Assembly (NCBI GenBank): GCA_037179385.1
Contig: CM074187.1
Coordinates: 15,377,450 to 15,441,449 of the forward strand
Length of the DNA stretch: 64,000 nt
Direction: 5' to 3'
DNA from: Holothuria scabra
Taxonomy: Eukaryota; Echinodermata; Holothuroidea; Aspidochirotida; Holothuriidae
Below, piece by piece: positions 11,248-22,600 of the stretch; the first letter of the stretch is position 1, and every line of letters begins with the position of its first letter. Under the pieces are notes generated by a model. It was not told where the DNA came from and ran no database searches. It was given only the letters and a program-made list of their open reading frames with translations. Both the position numbers and the translations under genes were made by a program.

Positions 11248-13060
11248 CAAAAATGGTTGGCTTTACCCAAACTGTTGTGAAAAAGTTTGTGGTCAAATTT
11301 AATCAAAACATGGAGAAAACGTTTTCTTCCCAGAAAATGTGAACTCCTATTGGCATCCTTCTGATTCTCCAAATGCAAGAGGAAGGAGTCTGATTATCAG
11401 GAGCACACTAAAAACAAGAGTTATGCAGTGAATCAAAAACTGTTGATAGGTGCCAAACAGAATGTTCCTTGAGAACCACATATGTCCACCTCCCCCTTCC
11501 CCATGCCGTCCAGTAACAAAATGGAAAAAGAAGAAATAATTACAATGTTAGAAATGGTCTTTGGTCTGAAGAATACTGTACCTCAGTAGATCTTTGTTAC
11601 TCAGAGGAGTACCTTAGTTTCTGTTTGTTCTTGTTTTATTGTTGGCAATATTTATTTGGCTTCTGAGAAGTTTTCCTAAAGTCTACTGTGTCTGAAATAT
11701 GTAATTTCTCCTATGAATCTTTTAAATGTCTCTGTATAAAATTGATAAATTATTCCTTCACATAGTGAGGTGGATGTTTAAGAGCTGAGAAGATCATAGA
11801 GTTGTTACCAGCTGTTGTCTTCAAGAAGTAATCCTTGTACTTCAGGGAATATGGTGAATCGACAGGGGAGTTAATGCTGGGCTAGCTGTTCTTCAAACCT
11901 GCTAGCCACAGAAATATCTTGCACTTATTTATCCAAATGCCTTTGTAGAAAAGGCTGCTGGGTAACCCTGCAAGGCAGGCTATAAATGATGCTGAGCAGT
12001 ATGTGTGATGAATTGATGTTATTCCTTGCCACAGACTGTCAGACATGACAGGGAATGTGAACTGGTTATCAAGAATACTTAAAAATGAGGTCCAAGTTTA
12101 CTCTGTATAGATTCCTCTCTTGCCATTCTGTTAAGTAGAACTGCACCTTGTGTATTTTACCCTCTATGAGAACTCAAAGAGGGAGTTTAGTCTTAAAAAG
12201 ATGACATTCTACTAGAGTTAAGAGAATATCTTAGCAAAGGTTTTTTCCTTTTAAGAAAGTTGTGATGTAACTTTGAAGAAAAAAGTTTTTATAAGAAGGC
12301 ACTGAAAATTTAAAGACTATTCAAATCTTTTATCTGTCTTTGTTGATGACAGGGTATCAACTGTTTTAATGTTGACATGTTTAATACCTCAGGACAATCA
12401 AAATCATAACAGCACAAAAGGATTCAAGGAGATATGATTGCATTTTTCATCACTGCAATGTATAGTGATCAAATGTTATACCTTTCTTTTGTACAATGTG
12501 TGTCATATTCTTTAACCTTGATGTTATGATTTGAAATGCCATTTCCAACTATTTATGTGGTTTCAGACAGGTTCAGAAATTTCACCAAGTTAGTATTTAA
12601 ATTTGTGAAAAATCAGCAGGTGTTTGTCTGAAAAACTCTTTTAAGTGCACATTACAAATATTTCCATTGTCTGTACATAATGCAGAGTTATTTTCCTAAG
12701 GAATGTCTGTATATGAGGCTTTGTAACATAGTAGTTCCATTCCAATAACGTTCGTTTTGTCTTTGAGTATATTTAAGGAAGAATATGGCAAATGTGCCTT
12801 ATTTTACTGAGAGAGAGTAATACAGAGTTGTACTGAAATCATTTTCTTTTTCTCAAGAGTACTTGTTTTGTGTTGTTAAAATTGTTCCAATTTTTAGACC
12901 TAGGTGAAGCTTTTTCCATCAGACCTGAAGTCTAGAGTTTAAAAAATCTCTATTTAAGAGGTTGCAAAAGGAGTCTTATTCATCCAGCTCCCATTGTCAT
13001 AGCTCATCCCATTGTTGAGGTATTAAAATGGTAAATTGTGCAATAATTTGTGATGTCATT
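11248..13060 (+). other. Probable SLC34 3' UTR
   Basis: AT-rich non-coding sequence directly after the stop codon with no further exon signal. A candidate polyadenylation hexamer ATTAAA at 13022-13027 is followed by TG-rich sequence. No canonical AATAAA was seen before it, so the true 3' end is uncertain. Confidence 0.35.
13022..13027 (+). promoter_or_regulatory. Candidate polyadenylation signal ATTAAA for SLC34
   Basis: The second most common animal hexamer, located 1.8 kb after the stop with TTGTGATGTCATTGTT downstream. Weak single-motif evidence. Confidence 0.25.
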
Positions 13061-13952
13061 GTTACTAAAATTATAATTATAATCTTTGTATTTTGCATTC
13101 CTGAAAAATGCTGCACCTTGTACCAAAGTATGATCAAACTCTTACATCAGTAAAACTTAATTTTTATATCTCATTTCAGGAATGTACTATGAAGATGGGA
13201 GTCAGAATTCATATTTCATCCCCTTTAGTATACATTTTTGAATACTTTGACTCCAAGGTACCCTCTCTTTCCACAATTTATGCTCAACTTAGGAATGTCC
13301 ATTTCATGTTGTGTAATATATTTTTAAATTTTAGACTTAAGGTGAACTTTAGTTTAACTGAAGGAACAAAGTGATAAAACTCACAACCAGTTTTTCTAAG
13401 TTGGAGTTTGCACCTTTTCACAAAAGAGCTGCCCATCCCCTAATAATGGTTATTTTTTAAAGGTAAACACCAGTGAATACTCCCATATTTACCAGAAGTA
13501 CTATGCTGTGCCAAAAATAAACTGGGTCTTCTCACCAAAAGGTGGCTCCTTACAGTCACTGCAGAACAAAACCCCTGGACACCAATGGAATGCCAACTTG
13601 TTTAGCAGGAGGGTCAGAAGTGCAGGTTACACATTTTGTTGTTACCCTGCTTTAAAGGCTCCCTGTATCTTGGGGGGTTGGGAGGCACTTCCTTAAAATT
13701 TTGAAGGAGGATAGGCCAATGACTCTAGTCTACAACATGTTGACAGTGTTTTCATTTTATGATTGGTTGTAACTGGCCTTTTGAGGGGTTACAAACAACA
13801 AACCCGGATCTCAATTATGAACCCTCAATCAGACAAGTTATAACAAACATTTTTCATTTATATGAATGGAACCATCTTCTGAATAATGAACCCCTTTTTC
13901 AATTATGAACATTGAACCTGTTTTGTCTTGATTATGAATAGCAGACTTTTTT

Positions 13953-15360
13953 GGGTTTTGACCCCATGTGACCCCAAATCACCTTTGACCTTCACGAAAA
14001 TAAATTGGGTTCTTTCTTACATCATAAGGCATCAGCCTATCAAGATTGAAATGAATCCAAGTTTCCTACCATAATGTATCACGTAAGCAAGGATTTCAGG
14101 TTTTGACCCCATGACCTTTGACCTCCACGAAAACACATCTGGTTCTATATTACATCATAACGCATTAACATTTCAAGAATGAAATTGATCCAAGTTTTCT
14201 ACCATGAGATATCATGTAAAAAAGGATTTCAAGGTTTGACCCCACGTGACCCCAAATGACCTTTGACCTCCACCAAAATCAATAGGGTTCTTCCTTACAT
14301 CATAACGCATCAACATGTCAAGTTTGAAATTAATCCAAGTTTTCTACCATGAGATATGGTGTAAACAAGGATTTTGGGGTTTGACCCCACATGACCCCAA
14401 ATGACCTTTGACCTCCACCAAAATCAATAGGGTTCTTTCTGACATCCTAACCCATCAACATATAAAGTTTGAAATTAATCAAAGTTTTCTACCATGAGAT
14501 ATAGTGTAAACAAGGATTTCGGAGTTTGACCCCAAATGACCTTTGACCTCCACCAAAATCAATAGGGTTCTTCCTTACATCATAACGCGTTAACATATCA
14601 AGTATGAAATTGATCCAAGTTTCCTACCATGAGATATCGTGTAAACAGGGATTTTAGGTTTTGACCCCATGTGACCCCAAATGACCTTTGACCTCCACCA
14701 AAATCAATAGGGTTCTTTCTGACATCCTAACCCATCAACATATCAAGTTTGAAATTAATCAAAGTTTTCTACCATGAGATATCGTGTAAAAAAAGGATTT
14801 CAGGGTTTGACCCCAAATGACTTTTGACCTCCACCAAATTCAATAAGGTTCTTCCTTACATCATAATGCATCAACATATCAAGTATGAAATTGATCCAAG
14901 TTTCCTACCATGAGATATCGTGTAAACAAGGATTTTAGGGTGTGACCCCAAATGACCTTTGACCTCAGCCAAAATCAATAGGGTTTTTCCTGACATCCTA
15001 ACGCATCAACATATCAAGTTTGAAATTAATCAAAACTTTCTACCATGAGATATCGTGTAAACACGTATTTCAGGGTTTGACCCAATGTGACCCCAAATGA
15101 CCTTTGACCTCCACCAAAATCAATAGGGTTCTTCCTTACATCATAACGCATCAACATATCAAGTTTGAAATTAATCCAAGTTTCCTGTCTTGAGATATTG
15201 TGTAAACAAGGATTTTGGTTTTTGACCCCCTGTGACCCCAGATGACCTTTGACCTCAACCAAAATAAATAGGGTTCTTCCTCTCAGTATGGGGTATCTAT
15301 GTACCAAGTTTGAGAACTGTCAGATCTTCCCTTCTCAAGATATCGTGTAAATGAGCAAAG
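13953..15360 (+). repeat. Tandem array A of a 145-bp repeat with nuclear-receptor-like half-sites (about 10 units)
   Basis: Each unit reads roughly TTTGACCCCATGTGACCCC, AAATGACCTTTGACCTCCAC, an AATCAATAGGGTTCTTCC segment, and CATGAGATATCGTGTAAAC. Exact TGACCTTTGACCT starts at 14112, 14257, 14402, 14537, 14682, 14953, 15098 and 15243, with imperfect copies at 13979 and 14818. Spacings are 145 bp, or 135-136 bp where a 10-bp block is missing. The array lies between the 3' ends of SLC34 and PPCS. Confidence 0.93.
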
Positions 15361-15468
15361 TGTCACAAACACACACACACACACATACACACACGCACAT
15401 ACACACATACATACACACACACGCCATCATGAATGCATAGGTTTCTCTTTTCATCGAAACCAAAAATC
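15361..15468 (+). repeat. (CA)n microsatellite plus conserved tail closing array A
   Basis: CA/CATA dinucleotides run to about 15424. A tail CGCCATCATGAATGCATAGG followed by TTTCTCTTTTCATCG and CCAAAAA then runs to about 15468. The same order (145-bp units, CA run, identical tail) is found at 25360-25473. Confidence 0.85.
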
Positions 15469-17878
15469 CTAATAAATATCCAGCTGTTTTGAACACAAAG
15501 CTACCCTAAACTGTAAGACAGATCCAAACACACAAGTGCATCGTTTGGCTGTAGCAAAACAAGGTATTGAGGGGAAAAGAGGGTGGAGGCAAAAAAAGGT
15601 TTATTTTAAGGAAGGGGGGGGGTTGGGATGTTGGTCATTTGTTTTTAAATAGCGTTGACACAGATCAGTTTCAGATACAAAGAGCAAACAACTTCTTTCC
15701 TATGAACTTCTCACCAGCTATCTATTTTTCATAAGGTAAAGGATCATCTTTCTGGTGTCATTTTCCAATCACTTGCCCTTACATTTACTGCTTCAGCACC
15801 AGAATGTCAGAATTGGTGAAAGGTGGGGTAGGGAAGGGGGAGGGTGGGCAGACTAAGGAAAGGACAAAGGAAAATTTTGGGATGAAGCCTGAGGCTGAGC
15901 TCACTACACTTAAAGCACTAAAAAGAACACTGAAAAGCTGGGAGAATAGCACATGCTACAGGCAGGTAGGGAAATCTGGATAAAAACACTGAATCTCCAG
16001 GTAAAACTGGCTGAGTTTCTGGGTAAAACTGAGTGAGTTGACAGGTTTGCAAAGGACAAAATCTGGGGGATAAAGTCCTCCTACACTTTCAGTGCCACCA
16101 CTGTACTTTTACCAAATTTGGTACCCACAATAAGCTTCAAACAAGTGGAGCTTATGTTAAATATTCTCACTGAAAAAAAATTCAGGCTAGTCACTGAAAA
16201 CAATATTATCATGAAATCAAACTGAGGCATGAGAAAAAATTTCAAGATGCCTAATTTTATAACCTAAAAACAAAAAATGAGTAGTTTAGCCCATGCAATG
16301 ATTGGAATCCTGCCCAGGATGTCATGAACTTTCCACCAGACCAAAGGACTTCAAACTTCCTCAATGGTGAACAGCCTACAACTATAAAAATCTAGGCACT
16401 AAAATATACAGTAGACACTCAAATCCTGAACATACTGGGATAAAGAATAGAAAAATTTTTCATTTAAAATTTCAGAGATGATATGCCACGAAATGTTGAT
16501 GTGGTGTTTTCAAAACAAATCAACTATTTCAATCACATTACAACTATAATGCTAGATGCACCTGTCTAAGCAACAGGTATTATACAAGACCCTTCACCTT
16601 TGCCCCGTCTCCCTCTTTAAGTTCCTAGAAGACCCAGCTGGAGCCGTTTCATGCCTGTCTCCTGGGGTTTCAAAATAAATAACAAATGGTAACAATAGGC
16701 AAACATTTGGTGAAAATAAAATATTATTGCACATATTATTTATAGGAAGCAGCTGATTATTTGTCATAAATAAAATGTAACCTCATTAAGACTTTATTTC
16801 TAGTTAGGCAACACCTGTGAACAAAAATGATGAATTATGACAACAAAAGGGTACTAAAAGGGAAAATGTGAAGGTTAAATACATTGTTGATGTTAGGTTA
16901 AAACTGTCAAAATAACAAACATATAAAATAAATTTACTCATTTAATCTTCTTTTTTTCTCAAGTCAGGCAGCTGTGATGAAGTCTGAGCTTAGGATTATT
17001 CCTTTTATACCCATCAACACTACCACACTCTACCTCAACCCATTTTCTATTTAAGCAGTCATGCAGCAAAGTCTGTTGTAGTATCATGCATATGAAATAT
17101 GTATGTCTCCCTATTAAGAAGACATTTGGCCCTTGTAATTATAAGGATGTAAAAGTAACAAAGTTAAATCCTCTAAATTTGGAAATCCACCTGGTAGGAA
17201 GTTGTCATATTAATTGTGATGTCGATAAGGTTACTTTTTTGCACAAATACTACTGAACTTATTTTGAAAAATGTTTTCTAAACATTAACTCATTAACAGT
17301 CAGTAAGGATGTTAATTCATTTGAACCATTGGAAAAGAAATATCTACAACATTTACTGGATCCCTCTAATGTTTGCCTCTAAGTCCTACAGTGGCTCATT
17401 GAGTTGGTTCATGAAATTTAACAAATTTTGCCACAGTCGTTAAATTGTTGTGCACGTACCAATGACAATTGGTCAAATTTAGACAATCCCCGTATCCTAC
17501 CTACAAATAAGAGTTTTATGAGTGAGCACTTAAACAGCTCAATTCCATTTTCAATTCATGACAAGACACTTTTTCAAATTATGCACCAAACAGTTTCAAG
17601 TCAGAACACCATGAAATTCAAAATTTTAACCCTTTTTGTTACTATTGGCAATAAAACTTGATTAATCATGCTAGTTATAAACATTTTTATGAGGTAGTAA
17701 CCCTAACCACTTTCATAAGTTATCAATATCATCTCAATGAGCCCCTTTAAAACTTATATTCTACTAAAAACCCGAGCCTGCAACTCACCTGTGTGGATAT
17801 GACATAACTGAGCTTCTCTTAACTCTTTCACTTCATCTGTTACAAAATCAGCAAAGAACCAAGACCATTGTCTGAAGA
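15469..17878. other. Intergenic sequence between array A and the TIR element; nothing recognised
   Basis: AT-rich DNA with G-rich and C-rich short runs; no coding pattern or inverted repeat was recognised. Confidence 0.4.
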
Positions 17879-19002
17879 CCCTGTCACATTATTCCAGACA
17901 AGAACTGTGTGCAACTTGCTGGTGATATTTTTTGCTCCCTGCAGATAGCAAAGACCTGACACTATCTCGCCTGGATCTTGCATGCAGCTAGGTGCGCAAA
18001 GAAGTCTGAGTTGACCGCAGCAAAGTTTTCAACATGCTCAAAATTGTTCCGGCTATCCTGCAGTGCTCCAATGTACATCCCCTGGATCACAAGCAGTAAA
18101 CCTACTTGAAGAAACTAGGCTGGCTGCAAGGCAAGGCTGGTTGCAACGAATATTGCAATAGAACTGCCAACATGTGTGCAGTGCCATGTCCTTGCTTGCA
18201 GAAACCTTGTTTCTGCAGGCAAGGGACAAGGCTGATGATCTGAGAGCCTGTTGCCTGCATCTTTTAAATTTGGCTGGAAGTTATTTACTTTCTACCTCAC
18301 CTGTCACTACAGAGGCTTTGCAATTGCGTCACTGAACCACCATGCTGGAGGACATTCATGCCAAATACACGTGGCTTTGTGCCGAATGTACTGCACGGTG
18401 TGCACTGTGATATGCACGGTGTGTACAAATTCAACGAGCAAGCACGTCCCGTATGGTTTACTACATAGTTACATGTACTGCCTCTGGAGAGTATTATGAC
18501 ATCATGTGAAAAGGCTCTATATGCCCACAATCAGCATGTGTAAACATCGTATACTGCAACTCCCAAACAGGTGCCACATAAAAGGGGCTATATAAACAGC
18601 CCTGTCCCTGAGCTAACACAGAACTCTCACATGTATGGAAGGCATGTATGTCACACAGAGAACATGCAAAATCCATGAAGATATCACACATCCAACCAGT
18701 GTTGTAACAAGTCACGACTCAAGTCATTTCATCGTAAAATGATAGTGTCTTGATAGAATTCAGGAGTTATTTCCTACTTGAAATAGTACGGTGACTCCAG
18801 TCGATGACTCCACTCGAGTCACTTAAAAGTTTGAAAACTGGTGACTCTACTCACTAATCTAGTGACTCGATTACAACACTGCATCCAATATGCACACTCC
18901 ACACAAACCGGCCCAAATCTTGACCTGACCGCAGAAATTTTCCTGCATGAAACAAAATGCATGCCTGTAACAAGCTTATAGTGCCCAGATAGTGTGACAG
19001 GG
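17879..19002. mobile_element. Non-autonomous element with CCCTGTCAC terminal inverted repeats
   Basis: The left end CCCTGTCACATTATTCC and the right end rc CCCTGTCACACTATC match in inverted orientation 1.1 kb apart. No transposase ORF is present. Flanking duplications are unclear, so the superfamily is not assigned. It contains the younger hAT MITE at 18697-18881. Confidence 0.45.
18697..18881. mobile_element. 185-bp hAT MITE
   Basis: Terminal inverted repeats CAGTGTTGTAA and TTACAACACTG, flanked by 8-bp near-identical CATCCAAC (18689-18696) and CATCCAAT (18882-18889). The TIR and 8-bp duplication are hAT hallmarks. Internal GACTC/GAGTC motifs recur. No ORF. Confidence 0.8.
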
Positions 19003-19082
19003 CCTTAATAAAATTACAGTTAATACAGCCCTCCCAACACTGTAACTTCCTGTAAGAAAGGTAGTTGAATCAGGGTTTTCAG

Positions 19083-19420
19083 CAGAAGGGGAAAGGGGGA
19101 TTTGTCCCCCCCCCTACCTCCCCCCCATTCCAAAAGAAGGTGGGTATAATCCCCCTCTCCCTTTTCTTAACATAAAAATTAGAAAATTTTCAACATCTTG
19201 GTTTCTTTTTTAAGGAGAGAACACTTTGCAGCAATTAATGCTTGAACTTTAACAAATAAATGGCTTTTAAATCAGTTCAAACAGCACTGTACAGGGACCT
19301 GGAAACAAGCTTTTGTCCCCCTCAACCCACTTGTAACTTAAGCCTATGACAGCATCAGTTTAGAATTGGGGTTTAGCAGTAACTAATCTCCCCCTTTTTT
19401 GGTTTCTGGCAGAATCCTTG
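19083..19420 (+). repeat. Dispersed repeat R, copy 1
   Basis: Shares with 33122-33475 the same order of blocks: AGAAGGGGGAAAGGGGGATTTGTCC-like start, TTTTCTTAACATAAAAATT, a TTGGTTTCTT block, CAAGCTTTTGTCCCCCTCAACC-like block, and a CAGTAACTAATC...GGCAGAAT end. No ORF of note. It lies just downstream of the PPCS stop codon on the opposite strand. Confidence 0.6.
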
Positions 19421-19505
19421 TGAATGGTCCATTATATTATTTGCAGCTGCTCATCACCTCATCACTTAACATGAGTAAACTTCTAAAGACAAACACATGA
19501 AGCCT

Positions 19506-19682
19506 TCATGTGTCACTGTTGGCAAATTGGTTATGCCTCACAACCAAATCAGCAATGAGCTTCTCTTCCAATTCTTTACCACTCTCTAGTTCTTCTTGCA
19601 GGAGAGTTAGGGTACAATGATCCTGAGATGAAATTACTTCCAGTTTGGTCCTTCGATTTTCAAGTAAGTTTGCAATAACAAC
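19506..19682 (-). CDS. PPCS: PPCS terminal coding exon 6
   Basis: Acceptor tcttcacag; residues 267-324 then stop. [11 protein letters not shown] matches the family's VVVANILESR strand, followed by a glutamate-rich C-terminal helix ([18 protein letters not shown]) typical of the end of this protein. No clear polyadenylation hexamer was seen downstream on this strand. Confidence 0.92.
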   Translation of the reverse strand, partial: VVIANLLENRRTKLEVISSQDHCTLTLLQEELESGKELEEKLIADLVVRHNQFANSDT

Positions 19683-22600
19683 CTGTGAAGAAGAGAGATG
19701 AATCAAGAGAAGCATCCTTGCAAATATTTTACTTTGAATTAGGGAGAGGGCATGGGGACATGAATGTCTTGCATGGTGCACAAGAATTAAAGATAAAGTT
19801 TAAGCAAAAATTTAATTTTCACTTGTGAAAGAGGAACCAAATCTACAAAGTATGGTGAAAGATCCATTCAAATCAGATATGTATTTCTCGAGATATCTGT
19901 GAATGAAGTCACTAGATTTGTGTTCCAGACTGGGTTTGGGGGCAGCAGAGCTTGTATCACTTCCCCACATTGACAAAAAATGCTTTGTTTCCCTTTGTTT
20001 TATCAGACTACTGTGTTGACCTTGAAGTTAATAGGAATAAAGCCTCTCTGGGGAGGATGCAAAAGTTTGTAAAGTTCTCATGCCACTTAAGCAATCATAT
20101 TTAAATAATATGGGATTGCTACAGAGAAAATTGATTTTTAAGTTTAAAGAAAAACAAAAGACTGTGCACTAATGTGGGGATATGATGTCACATGTGCTTT
20201 CTTGAAGTTCACTTTTTGTTGAAAATATGACAACTTTCCTTGCTCGTATCTTGAGAACCACACATCGAAATTCAATTCAAATTTTACCAAAATGCTTAGA
20301 CTAAGTATCCCTCTCACATACCAAATCCTGTTGTGACCTTAAACCCTTCTTTTAATCCTTTTAATAGGAAAGAGGATCAGTTGTGTTGGACTTTTTCTAA
20401 ATTCTGGCTAGTGGGCATTTCCTGTAATGTAGTTCTGTTGTGCTCTTTTTTACAGACTGAATACTGAATCTTACCTGGTGTTTGTATTTATCTAAAGCCT
20501 CTCTTGCTTTCCGGACAAGCAATGAGTGATCTGTCTCCAACTTGAAAGACACCACAAATGCTTTTTTTGCCCAGTCCTGGGCTAAACAACCAAGCATTTT
20601 GGGAACTTGCCTTAGATGAATCACAGGTGGTCCATGTGCAGACTGGATTTTATGTTCAGGCTTTCAAAATCAAATCAAAACAGAAAATTGCTTCAGTTGG
20701 CTGTTTGCAAACATAAATTTAAGAAGGGGATTTAAATTCTATTAAATGTGCCCAAAACAATGTAAAAGACCAACCAAAGGTCACTACCTGGTTTGAGGTG
20801 CTATTCTGTCCATTTTTTGAACATGAAAAGTTGAAAGATGATAGAACAGGGGAAATCCATATCACCAATCTTGGTGCAACCCACAAACTGATCTCAACTA
20901 TTTCCTTACATAATTACTGCCATAAAATTATGGGGTAATGGGGTAAGCCTATTCAAACAACTTGAAATTTCTAATTTTTCTAGGGGTAATGGTTTACCAA
21001 TCTCACCATGTATCATGCCTTGCTTAATTTGATGCTTCCTATCTGGAGCTATCATGTTGGCAAAGTTTTCACTGATTAACCTCTGATGACTCTAGTGACC
21101 TTTGACCTTCATTGCATCCACTAGCTAATTATGGATATCATTTTCTCCTTCCTGCTGGGAAATGTAATGTTATTAAACAAGGTTTTCAGAGTTTGGCCTA
21201 GACCTCAAAAGACCTTGAACCTTCACCAAAAAAATAGCACTTTTCCTAATACATTCAATGTGGAAAGTCCACATACCTAGTATGGCAACTGTCTGAGTGT
21301 CCCTACTTGAGATATCATGTTAACATGTAAGTGTCCCAAATATAGCTACAGCTATGGAGGAGGGCAAGTACCCCCCAAAAATCAGAATATGAATCGATTT
21401 TTAATTCAATTTACCTCTCCCTTAATCCTACCTCTCAACTCCTAGAATGGAAATCAATATATCTGGTGACTCCCCCCCCCCCCAAAAAAAAAAAGGAAAA
21501 GAGAAAAAAAAAAGCTATGGGCCTGGTTTCAAACAGACATGGATACATGCCATAATGATGACAAAGGTTTCTCTTTTATCAAAACCAAAAATGGGACATG
21601 TTGAGTTTACCTGCCTATGAAAACTCTGTCCACACCTTATTGCTGCAGTGAATGAAAGTCAAAGGAAACCAGATAAGAAGTTGCACTCCTGCTTGCTTTT
21701 CCCACCTTGCAAACAGTGGCACATCTGGACTGTATCATTCTACCTTTGTTTACATCTTCTGCTAGCTATCTCTTATCAAACTTGTGCTTTCTTGTAGCAT
21801 GCTTGAATGAATTAAGCAGGAAGTCAGGTAAAATTTGATAAACCCACAAAAACCTCCCTTTTGGTGGGGACTTGGGTGAAATATCTTATAAGGTAAGAAA
21901 TTCCTCATGGATGGTTATTTTTAAAGGTGAACCTTTCTGCCACTACAGCTGTAACTCTGTCTCAAGTTTTCCACTGATAATCATCACCATTGCAAAAGTA
22001 GAAACTCCTGGTATGAAAGCAAATTGAATTGGTAAAACAGTGTAAAGCTGTCTATTTGAAGTATAGCCATACACCCTGACAATAAAGTGAAATAAAAAAA
22101 ATATATTAAGAGTGCTGGCATACTGCAAACCAGTAAAGTACTCTCCCAAAGTACTTTTAGCTTTTCAGTTTAATAAAAAGATCAAAGATCATAGTCTTAA
22201 ATATTAAAAGGCCCAGTCTGTCATCTGAGTCTGTCTGCTACTGACTACTTAATCATTTATTTGGTTTTTCTCATGGTCTACTGTGTTATGGATATCATGA
22301 GATGAGCACATTGTTTTAAAGGGATAATAAAAGTTTTAGGGAGAAAAATTGTTGTTCCAGTACCTCAATTTTCATTTTTAAACTGATTGCTTGTCACAAT
22401 GTGCACTGAAGAGGTTTCTCAAGTAAGAAGAAATATAAATTATTGATAAATTTAGAATTTCTTTATATTTTTTTTGTTAAAACTACCATGTTAAAAGGCA
22501 AAACAGGACAATCTCCTCCACATAATGACCAATCACAACCTTATACCATCGTAACAGATCATTTTGTGTGAGACATAACTGGATACATGATTGTGTCATT

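Noticed and set aside
13953..15360. CRISPR-like regular spacing of a repeated motif
   Set aside because: Whole 145-bp monomers are similar, with no unique spacers, in a eukaryotic context with introns. It is a tandem satellite.
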